NCBI GenBank assembly: GCA_003452695.1
Contig: DMNP01000156.1
Coordinates: 1-5,019, forward strand
DNA from: Eggerthellaceae bacterium
GTDB taxonomy: Bacteria; Actinomycetota; Coriobacteriia; Coriobacteriales; Eggerthellaceae
Reading direction: 5' to 3'
Length of the DNA stretch: 5,019 bases
Both the position numbers and the translations under genes were made by a program. Below the pieces are notes generated by a model. It did not search any database, was not told the origin of the DNA, and was given only the letters and a program-made list of their open reading frames with translations. Positions 1 to 5,019 of this stretch are shown here, in pieces. Position 1 is the first letter of the stretch, and every line of letters begins with the position of its first letter.

Positions 1-64
1 AAGCCCGAATCCCCTCTCCCCGCCCACTCCGCCGGGCCGGGCGCGGAAAGCAACGCGCTTCTGC
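1..64. other. GC-rich segment downstream of the antiporter gene, no gene seen
   Basis: This short stretch follows the antiporter stop codon (TAG on the minus strand at 65-67). It is very GC-rich and contains small complementary patches: CGCCC at 21-25 against GGGCG at 39-43, and AAGC at 48-51 against GCTT at 57-60. Neither makes a long stem and neither is followed by a T-run on the minus strand, so I do not call a rho-independent terminator. I see no start codon with a ribosome site. Transcription of the antiporter may end further left or by a factor-dependent route. Confidence 0.5.
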
Positions 65-2095
65 CTATACGTAGTCCTCGATGTCGAGCTGCATCACGTA
101 CACGCCCTCGCGCATGGTTCGGGCGGCCGCGCGCGACAGGCGGCCCTCTTCGTAGGCTGCCTGTATCTCTTCCAACTCTATGAGCAGGCCCATGCGCGTG
201 GCTTCCAGGTCCAAGTCCGCGTTGCGGGTGATTGCCGTGATGGAAGGCGCCGGCCCGCGCAGCAGGAACACGGTGCGCTCGTATTCGTTTATAAGCTGGC
301 TTATCTTTTCCGATTGCAGGTCGGATTCGGGCATCTCGTTTTTCAGGCGCTCGATGATGTACACGTCGGTGCGCAATTGGATCTCGCGTATGATGCGCCC
401 CGTGGTGCGCGGCCCCTCGCCGCGCTTGCGACCGCGCAGCTTGTTCCAGTACTTGCGCACGAGCGTGCGCGCACGGCGCACCCAACGCCCGAACGCTATG
501 CGCCGGTTCTTGCCGTGCTTCAGCATCGATTCGATGTGCGCGATGCGGCTTATGTACTGATACGCCTCGAGCGGGGGAACCTCGTCCTTCTCGATAAGGT
601 CCAGAACGTATTCCTGCTCCCATTCCAACACGCGCAGCCGCAGCTCGATGTCCGACTCGTCTTCCAGGTCCTCTTCTTCCTTGAAACGCTCTAAGCGGTC
701 GTTGTAGCGCGATATGACCACGCTGTAGGCTCGACGGTTCTCGGGCGTCTGGTGGGCGGTCAGCCTTTCTATCACGCGCCGCAGAATGTCGGCCTTCGTT
801 TCGATGTCGCGCTCGCGCGATTTCGAGATGTCGTCTTCTCGCGGCGCCAGCACGGGCACCAGGAACGACGCCAGCAGAAGCGAGAGCAGGATAACGCCGC
901 TTGCCAGGAAGATGAGCAGGTCGCGCTGCGGGAAGCTCTGCACGCCCGAATCGGTGGTCACGTACAGGGGAAGCGAGAACATGATGGCAAGCGTAATGGC
1001 GCCCTTCGATCCGGCGAAGGTCATGATGGCGGCCGAATGCAGGCGCTTCACAAGGGAGATGCGCTCGTCTTTCCGATGCATCAGCAGCGCGTCGGAGGCA
1101 AGCGTCCACAGGAAGCGGATGCCGTGCATGATGGCGGTGATGATGACGATGTAGACGATCAGCTGCAGATTGCTCGTGTTGGTGTCCAGCCAGGTGCTGG
1201 TCAGCGCGCGCGGCAGCTGCGTTCCCATCATCACGAACACGGCGCCGTTGAAGGCGAACGTCAGCACCTGCCAGACGCTTGTCGAAACGATGGACATGCG
1301 CGAGAGGGCGGGTCTGAAATCGCGCGGTGCAAGCGACATCGTAATGCCGCAGGCGACGACCATGATAACGCCCGACACGTGAAGAAGCTCGCCTATTAGG
1401 TAGGCGCCGAAGGGCGTGACCAGCTCCAGCAGCACGTGGAAGGTCGTGTTTTCCAGGCCCAGGTCGCGCACCTTGCTCGTAAGGTATGCCAACAGGGCGC
1501 CGAGCAGGATTCCCGCTAGCAGGGCGCCGAGGAAATCCACGAAGAAGTTCCCCACGGCGTCCAATGCGGAAAACGAACCCGTAACCACCGCTGCGACTGC
1601 GAATTCGAATGAAACGATACCCGAAGCATCGTTCAACAGCGATTCGCCTTGCAGCGTGGTCTGCTGCCGGGCGGGGATGTCCGCGCTCTCCGACACCGAC
1701 GCCACGGCAATCGGGTCCGTCGGGCCGAGCGCTGCGCCCAGCGCGAAGGCGGCTGCAAGCGGGATGGACGGAACGAGCGCGTTCACTGCGAAGCCGACGG
1801 CCAACACGATGGCAACGACGAGCCCGATGGCATACGAGAGCATGGTCGACCTATTGTGCCATAGGGCCACCTTGTCTGCCACGCGCGCCTCGTGGAACAG
1901 GAGCGGCGCGATGAACAGCACCAGGAACAGCTCGGGGTTCAAGGTTATCTCGATTTGCCCCTGCACGATTATCGAGACAAGCACGCCGCATGCAATTTGG
2001 ATGAGCGGCAGCGATACGCGGGGGATGACCTGGTCGAGCACGGCGGAGACTAGCACGGCGGTAAGAAGCACGAGTGCCAGTTCGAGCATTGCCAT
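65..2095 (-). CDS. Na+/H+ antiporter, CPA1 (NhaP/NHE-like) family, with long cytoplasmic C-terminal domain
   Basis: This is an integral membrane cation/proton exchanger, expected to swap cytoplasmic Na+ (or K+) for external H+ and so support pH and salt homeostasis. The protein is 676 residues from the chosen start. Roughly residues 4-415 hold about a dozen hydrophobic segments. The family signatures are present: GPTDPIAVAS at 124-133, which is the unwound-helix TDP motif with T126 and D127, and GESLLNDASGI at 150-160 with the ion-binding N155-D156 pair and E151. A late motif, FAGSKGAITLA at 360-370, matches the family's GxRG region but has Lys364 where archaeal NhaP and NHE proteins have Arg. 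Residues ~419-676 are a hydrophilic, highly charged tail, with an acidic run at ~471-484 and a basic region at ~526-563. It is probably cytoplasmic and makes the protein longer than minimal CPA1 members. The start at 2095 is preferred because GGAGG lies 10 nt upstream and hydrophobic sequence begins at once. The reading frame extends up to an ATG at 2266, but those 57 extra residues look non-coding. The ion specificity cannot be read from sequence. The gene is divergent from the PadR gene. Confidence 0.93.
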   Translation of the reverse strand: MAMLELALVLLTAVLVSAVLDQVIPRVSLPLIQIACGVLVSIIVQGQIEITLNPELFLVLFIAPLLFHEARVADKVALWHNRSTMLSYAIGLVVAIVLAVGFAVNALVPSIPLAAAFALGAALGPTDPIAVASVSESADIPARQQTTLQGESLLNDASGIVSFEFAVAAVVTGSFSALDAVGNFFVDFLGALLAGILLGALLAYLTSKVRDLGLENTTFHVLLELVTPFGAYLIGELLHVSGVIMVVACGITMSLAPRDFRPALSRMSIVSTSVWQVLTFAFNGAVFVMMGTQLPRALTSTWLDTNTSNLQLIVYIVIITAIMHGIRFLWTLASDALLMHRKDERISLVKRLHSAAIMTFAGSKGAITLAIMFSLPLYVTTDSGVQSFPQRDLLIFLASGVILLSLLLASFLVPVLAPREDDISKSRERDIETKADILRRVIERLTAHQTPENRRAYSVVISRYNDRLERFKEEEDLEDESDIELRLRVLEWEQEYVLDLIEKDEVPPLEAYQYISRIAHIESMLKHGKNRRIAFGRWVRRARTLVRKYWNKLRGRKRGEGPRTTGRIIREIQLRTDVYIIERLKNEMPESDLQSEKISQLINEYERTVFLLRGPAPSITAITRNADLDLEATRMGLLIELEEIQAAYEEGRLSRAAARTMREGVYVMQLDIEDYV

Positions 2096-2104
2096 GCGCA
2101 GAAG

Positions 2105-2111
2105 ACCTCCC
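2105..2111 (-). promoter_or_regulatory. Ribosome binding site deciding the antiporter start
   Basis: On the minus strand the sequence reads GGGAGGT, a strong Shine-Dalgarno match. The core GGAGG ends 10 nt before the ATG at 2095. The next in-frame ATG, two codons later at 2089, is 16 nt away and so less likely. The upstream in-frame ATGs at 2266 and 2143 have no comparable purine motif that I can see, and the ATG at 2113 overlaps this site itself. The site therefore supports the 676-residue protein over the 733-residue version. Confidence 0.75.
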
Positions 2112-2237
2112 ATCGGTACGGGCTTTTTCCCGACACTTAACATCGTAAACGCGCCGTGGCGTAATCGAGGCCCGCCCCATCGGAAGTGGACAGACTTTTC
2201 ATATGGGCCGAGTAGAACCACATCCCGGTGCTCGGGC

Positions 2238-2276
2238 GCACGGCATCTTGCAGCAACTTCCTGCAAGATGCCGTGC
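2238..2276. repeat. Perfect 16-bp inverted repeat with 7-nt loop
   Basis: The left arm GCACGGCATCTTGCAG (2238-2253) and the right arm CTGCAAGATGCCGTGC (2261-2276) are exact reverse complements, separated by CAACTTC. Pairing stops at both outer ends. Neither strand has a T-run after the stem (plus continues TTGCTCAG, minus continues GCCCGAG), so it is not a canonical rho-independent terminator. It lies 142 bp upstream of the antiporter start and 177 bp upstream of the PadR start. If antiporter transcription begins in the AT-rich island to its right, this would be a stable hairpin in that gene's 5' leader. Other possibilities are an operator for a dimeric regulator or a copy of a dispersed palindromic element. 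Confidence 0.9.
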
Positions 2277-2299
2277 TTGCTCAGAGTTAGTGCACGTGA

Positions 2300-2309
2300 A
2301 TACTAGTAT
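2300..2309. repeat. 10-bp palindrome ATACTAGTAT, possible operator
   Basis: ATACTAGTAT is self-complementary over all 10 bases, but the flanks do not extend the symmetry. It sits in the AT-rich island upstream of both divergent genes and overlaps the best weak -10-like hexamer on the minus strand (TAGTAT). A regulator binding site is possible, but a palindrome this short can occur by chance in AT-rich DNA. Confidence 0.3.
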
Positions 2310-2315
2310 CAGATG

Positions 2316-2342
2316 CCAATAGTGAGTAATTGTGATTATTGG
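2316..2342. repeat. CCAATA / TATTGG dyad, possible operator
   Basis: CCAATA at 2316-2321 and TATTGG at 2337-2342 are exact reverse complements with a 15-nt AT-rich spacer. The size and spacing suit a dimeric winged-helix repressor, and the site lies about 25 bp upstream of the proposed -10 of the PadR gene, near its -35 zone. It does not match the ATGT-N8-ACAT type of site described for several PadR proteins. Autoregulation through this dyad is an inference. Confidence 0.3.
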
Positions 2343-2367
2343 TTTTTAGTAATCGTGCGGCATTCTA

Positions 2368-2376
2368 TGGTATTAT
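2368..2376 (+). promoter_or_regulatory. Candidate extended -10 promoter for the PadR gene
   Basis: TGGTATTAT contains a -10-like TATTAT hexamer (2371-2376, five of six matches to TATAAT) preceded by the TGn extension. No good -35 hexamer is found at 16-18 bp upstream, which is tolerable for an extended -10 promoter. Transcription would start near 2383 and give a leader of about 70 nt before the ATG at 2454. Confidence 0.42.
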
Positions 2377-2442
2377 CTTCGAACTGCAGAGGACGAACTG
2401 AACCGTTGTCGACTGCGCTCTTGCAGCGGAGCCGCTTAGACT

Positions 2443-2449
2443 GAGGAAG
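2443..2449 (+). promoter_or_regulatory. Ribosome binding site of the PadR gene
   Basis: GAGGAAG ends four bases before the ATG at 2454, with the GAGGA core six bases from it. This is suitable spacing and fixes the start of the regulator. A short imperfectly loopable dyad, AGCGG/CCGCT (2425-2436), lies just upstream. Confidence 0.7.
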
Positions 2450-2453
2450 CGCC

Positions 2454-2978
2454 ATGGAACAGATGTGGAGTGCCTGCCATCCGAAATCCGACGAGGAGCT
2501 TGCCGAGTGCGCTGCGCTCGGCAAATCGCTGAACCGCTTGTCCCAGCCGACGATCCTCACCATCCTCGCCGCAAACGACAAGCCCATGCACGGCTACATC
2601 ATCGTGCAGCAGGCGGCGGACTCGCCGATGTTCGGAGGCAAGAAGCCGGATGCGACGGGGGTATACCGCGCATTGAAGCGCATGGAGGAAGCCGAGCTCG
2701 TCACGTCGTGGTGGGACACGCCCGACGAGGGATCTGCCAAGCGCATGTTCGAGCTTACCGAAAAAGGGCGCCTGTGCCTGCGGCGTTGGATAGATGCGCT
2801 TGCTTGCTACAAGATGACCATCGAGGAACTGCGCCGCTATGCTTCGACCGCCCTGGGCATCGAGGTGCCGCCCACGCCCCTCTGCGTGCAACCGCAAGAC
2901 GATACGCTCGCCGACGAACAGCGCGTGTTGAACGAGGGTTCGCGCAAGGTGAACGTCGATCCCCACGGCATAGGTTAG
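2454..2978 (+). CDS. PadR-family winged-helix transcriptional regulator
   Basis: This is a 174-residue predicted DNA-binding protein, complete, with a good ribosome site. The PadR winged helix spans roughly residues 27-106. It opens with the SQPTILTILA helix (30-39), then the family's HGY signature (46-48). The recognition-helix region GVYRALKRMEEAELV (69-83) follows, then the wing with W86-W87 and D88, and the closing ELTEKGR (100-106). A short C-terminal helix (~107-134, with W112 and Y119) is the likely dimer interface, as in short-tailed PadR proteins. The wording of the wing (WDTPDEGSAKR) is reminiscent of the PhaQ-like branch, but I would not name a ligand. Both ends are extended: an N-terminal 26 residues with C8 and C19, and a proline-rich charged tail (~137-174) that I do not recognise. 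PadR proteins are usually repressors released by small, often phenolic, molecules. Here the target could be its own gene, the divergent antiporter, or the convergent molybdoenzyme operon. Target and inducer are not visible in the sequence. Confidence 0.93.
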   Translation: MEQMWSACHPKSDEELAECAALGKSLNRLSQPTILTILAANDKPMHGYIIVQQAADSPMFGGKKPDATGVYRALKRMEEAELVTSWWDTPDEGSAKRMFELTEKGRLCLRRWIDALACYKMTIEELRRYASTALGIEVPPTPLCVQPQDDTLADEQRVLNEGSRKVNVDPHGIG

Positions 2979-3040
2979 GGAAAGCGTTTATTCATCCTTT
3001 CCCGAGGACCCCGGTTGCCCGGCGCGTCCAGCCAGCGCTC
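2979..3040. other. Convergent gap between PadR and molybdoenzyme genes
   Basis: This 62-bp gap separates two genes that end towards each other. A 7-bp stem, GGGAAAG (2978-2984, starting at the last base of the PadR stop codon) with CTTTCCC (2997-3003), encloses a 12-nt loop. The loop contains TTTATT, but no T-run follows the stem on either strand. It may slow transcription from either side, but it is not a textbook terminator. A second small CCGG-TTGC-CCGG hairpin lies at 3011-3022. Confidence 0.4.
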
Positions 3041-5019
3041 CTACCAGGACAGCTCCGCGTCGTCTTTCTGAATCATGCAATCGATGGCGTTGTAGGCCCA
3101 GGTGCCGATTAGGTGCTCCTGCAGCTCGCAGCTGGTTAGCGTGTTCACGTTGCTCTCCCAGATGCCTCCCAGCTCCGGCTCGCAGGGCACGCCGTTTTCG
3201 GGATGCCACCATCCGTAGTCCACGTTCACCAAGTCGTCGCGCATGTCCGCATAGGCCACCGTGAAACGAGCCTCGCCCTGGTCCGTTGTCAGCTTCGCCA
3301 CGTCGCCCGCGCGCAGTCCGAGAGCATCGGCCGTGTTGCGGCTCATCTCCACGACCGGGCCGGGCGTCGCCGCGCGGAACTTGGGGTTTTCCAGGTACAT
3401 GGACGCGTTGTAGGGCTGTTTGCGGCTGCCGGTCAGCATCTCCATATGCCGGGCGCCCTGCGCTTCTAGGCGCTGCACGAGCGCGGGGGAGCACAGGCGC
3501 ATGAAAGGCCCCTGCTCGGGCAGGCGTTGGCCCTGCAGCCGTGGCAACAGCTCGCTTGCCAGCTCTATCTTTCCCGTGGTGGTCGCGAATCCCCGCGGCA
3601 TGCCATCGGCCCCGGGCTTCAGGTGCTTTTCCGGGTCGGGCGGGATGTGGTACACGCCGATCGTGCAGTAGTCCTGCCAGCTCCAGTTCGTGGGGGCGAG
3701 CTGCGTGGCAAACGCGTGTGCCAGGTCCTCGTCCGGCCAGTATTCGCCGTGGCCCATGCGAATGCCCAGGCCGCGGAAGATGTCGTAGTCGGTTTTCCGT
3801 TCGTAGTACGGCTGCACCGCCGCCGGTCCGCCGTAGCCGGTGTTCGCCACGCCGCCGTGAATCTGGAAGATCGGGCGTTCGATGGCTCCTGCGCAGGGCA
3901 GCACGTAGTCTGCGAGCGCTGCGGTCGGCGTTATGTAGTAGTCCAGCACGACCATCAGCTCCAAGCCGAGCAGGGCCGCATGCACGCGGTTCGTGTCGGC
4001 ATAGGTCAGCAACGGGTTGGTGGCGTTCACGATAAGGGCGCTCACGCGGTACGGCTCGCCCGTTTCCATGGCATGCAACACCAGATGGGGGCTTGCCGAG
4101 GTCATGTAGCGCATCGGCAGCCGCCTTCCGAGCTTCTGCGTTTGGGCGGCCACCAAGTCGTATCCGTCGAAGCATTGCAGCGGCGCATAGGGCGTGTTCA
4201 GGCAGAGCGCACGCTGCTCTTCTCCCATAAGGTCGCTCAGCTCGAAATCCACCTCCGGCACGAAATCGCTTTCCTCGGCGATGATGCACGATCCTTCGCG
4301 GTCCACGTTCCCCGTAATCGCCCGCAAGCAGCAGATCGCCCGGTGCGTCGGCGCAACGGACTGGCCCACCTGGTCGATGCCGCGCCCCGATACCAGCGCG
4401 GTGCGTCCCTCTGCGAACAGCCGCGCAGCGCTCACCAGGTCGGTTTCGTCCACACCGCAGAAAGCGGCCACGTATTCCGGCGTGAAGGGCGCCACGTGCT
4501 CTGCAAGCTCGTCGAAACCATGGCACCAGTCGCGCACGAATTCGCGGTCGTGCAGCTGCTCTTCAATGATTACGTGCAGCATTCCCAACGCCAGCGTGCA
4601 ATCGGTCCCGGGGCGCACGGGAAGCCAGATGTCTGCCAGGGCGGCTATCTGGGTGCGGCGCGGATCCACGCACACGAGCGCCATGTCCGGCGCGGCGCCG
4701 ACGGCGCGGATCGTCTGCCAAAACGCGGAATTGTCGGATTGAGCGGGGTTGGTCCCCCAGATGAACAGCGCGCGCGTCAGCCCGAAGCGGATGTCGGGTT
4801 CCACCGTCCATCCGAAGGTGATGGCATCCATCCATATGCGTGGGTTCCAGCATATCTGGCCGATGCCCATGTTGTTGGGGCTGCCGAACAGGTTCATGAA
4901 CCGGTGCAATGGCCAAAACGAGGCGTGTGGCCCGCCTATCATGCTGGCCAGCGTTCCCGGGCCGTGCTGCCCGCGCAGCGCCTTCAGGCGTGCGGCGATG
5001 TCGTCGAGCGCCTCGTCCC
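3041..5019 (-). CDS. Molybdopterin (bis-MGD) oxidoreductase, DMSO reductase family catalytic subunit, N-terminus outside window
   Basis: The frame stays open to the right edge, giving about 658 visible residues. Numbering from the first full codon, the ATG at 4942 is codon 26 and is internal, because the residues before it (EALDDIAARLKALRGQHGPG) match normal family sequence. Missing are the start, the expected N-terminal [4Fe-4S] cysteine domain and any Tat signal. Seen in order: FGSPN (44-48), then QICWNP (54-59), whose Cys56 is the likely Mo/W ligand. GTNP follows (88-91), then VDPRRTQIAALADIWLPVRPG (117-137), both pterin-binding signatures. VNATNPLLTYAD (330-341) and YVLPCAGAIERP (371-382) come next. 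The C-terminal dinucleotide-binding domain (~525-658) has TGSRKQPYN (529-537), DYGWWHPE (600-607) and ESNVN (621-625). The family transfers oxygen atoms, hydroxyls or hydrogen on diverse substrates. The GWW..ESNVN tail resembles the branch around acetylene hydratase and catechol dehydroxylases, but the substrate cannot be assigned. The gene is last in its transcript, so electron-transfer partners, if any, lie upstream beyond the edge. Confidence 0.93.
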   Translation of the reverse strand, partial: DEALDDIAARLKALRGQHGPGTLASMIGGPHASFWPLHRFMNLFGSPNNMGIGQICWNPRIWMDAITFGWTVEPDIRFGLTRALFIWGTNPAQSDNSAFWQTIRAVGAAPDMALVCVDPRRTQIAALADIWLPVRPGTDCTLALGMLHVIIEEQLHDREFVRDWCHGFDELAEHVAPFTPEYVAAFCGVDETDLVSAARLFAEGRTALVSGRGIDQVGQSVAPTHRAICCLRAITGNVDREGSCIIAEESDFVPEVDFELSDLMGEEQRALCLNTPYAPLQCFDGYDLVAAQTQKLGRRLPMRYMTSASPHLVLHAMETGEPYRVSALIVNATNPLLTYADTNRVHAALLGLELMVVLDYYITPTAALADYVLPCAGAIERPIFQIHGGVANTGYGGPAAVQPYYERKTDYDIFRGLGIRMGHGEYWPDEDLAHAFATQLAPTNWSWQDYCTIGVYHIPPDPEKHLKPGADGMPRGFATTTGKIELASELLPRLQGQRLPEQGPFMRLCSPALVQRLEAQGARHMEMLTGSRKQPYNASMYLENPKFRAATPGPVVEMSRNTADALGLRAGDVAKLTTDQGEARFTVAYADMRDDLVNVDYGWWHPENGVPCEPELGGIWESNVNTLTSCELQEHLIGTWAYNAIDCMIQKDDAELSW

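Larger units (their letters stand above)
2096..2453. other. Divergent intergenic region between antiporter and PadR genes
   Basis: This 358-bp stretch holds no convincing gene. From left to right it contains the antiporter ribosome site, about 125 bp of ordinary GC-rich leader, a perfect 16-bp inverted repeat (2238-2276), and an AT-rich island (about 2297-2380) that contrasts strongly with both coding neighbours. The island contains the palindrome ATACTAGTAT (2300-2309), a CCAATA/TATTGG dyad (2316-2342) and a plausible plus-strand extended -10 element (2368-2376). It ends with a leader carrying the PadR gene's ribosome site. A promoter for the antiporter is expected here too. I could not find a good -35/-10 pair on the minus strand; the best weak candidate is TACTCA, 17 nt, TAGTAT across the 2300-2309 palindrome. 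Confidence 0.7.

Noticed and set aside
21..60. Possible terminator hairpins after the antiporter gene
   Set aside because: Complementary patches are only 4-5 bp, are expected in such GC-rich sequence, and have no T-tail on the minus strand.
2096..2266. N-terminal extension of the antiporter frame to an ATG at 2266 (57 extra residues)
   Set aside because: The extra residues are hydrophilic and unlike family N-termini. The ATG has no good ribosome site and lies inside the right part of the inverted repeat, while the ATG at 2095 has a strong GGAGG and begins the first membrane segment.
1416..2306. Long plus-strand open frame (296 codons) opposite the antiporter gene
   Set aside because: It is antisense to a clear family member. 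Its product is dominated by Ser, Thr, Ala and Arg with no recognisable domain, as expected for a shadow frame in GC-rich DNA.
2381..2400. Direct repeat GAACTG at 2381-2386 and 2395-2400
   Set aside because: Two six-base copies 14 bases apart are easily explained by chance, with no further copies to suggest an array or operator.
2978..3003. GGGAAAG/CTTTCCC stem as a bidirectional terminator
   Set aside because: The stem is only 7 bp with a 12-nt loop and is not followed by a T-run on either strand. It is kept only as a weak feature of the gap.
2988..4526. 512-codon minus-strand open frame overlapping the molybdoenzyme
   Set aside because: It is a shifted frame of the same strand with an Arg/Ala/Gly-rich product and no domain. 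The frame ending at 3041 carries all the molybdopterin motifs without interruption.
4940..4942. ATG at 4942 as the true start of the molybdoenzyme
   Set aside because: The frame continues open to the window edge, and the upstream residues match the usual helix and strand before the GSPN motif. Starting here would also remove the iron-sulfur domain expected in this family.

Overview
The window looks like a piece of a high-GC chromosome from an anaerobic actinobacterium, most likely class Coriobacteriia (the Eggerthella / Gordonibacter / Adlercreutzia group). I infer this from the codon use and from the pairing of a large DMSO-reductase-family molybdoenzyme with its own small regulator, which is typical of that group. 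No 16S or other taxonomic marker is present, so the placement is tentative.

Layout, left to right. Bases 1-64 are a short GC-rich tail with no gene. Bases 65-2095 (minus strand) encode a complete CPA1-type sodium/proton antiporter with an unusually long cytoplasmic tail. Bases 2096-2453 are a divergent intergenic region. It holds a perfect 16-bp inverted repeat, an AT-rich island with further dyads, and a plausible promoter for the rightward gene. Bases 2454-2978 (plus strand) encode a complete PadR-family regulator. After a 62-bp convergent gap, bases 3041 to the right edge (minus strand) encode the C-terminal ~658 residues of a molybdopterin (bis-MGD) oxidoreductase. Its N-terminus, expected to carry the [4Fe-4S] domain, lies beyond the window.

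How the parts may work together. The antiporter and the PadR gene are divergent and share one regulatory region, so PadR control of itself and of the antiporter is possible. The PadR gene and the molybdoenzyme are convergent, and the molybdoenzyme is the last gene of its transcript. Any iron-sulfur or membrane-anchor partner must therefore lie upstream of it, outside the window. A link between the regulator and the molybdoenzyme is plausible by proximity only. I found no clear new multi-gene system. The most noteworthy unexplained element is the perfect inverted repeat between the divergent genes.
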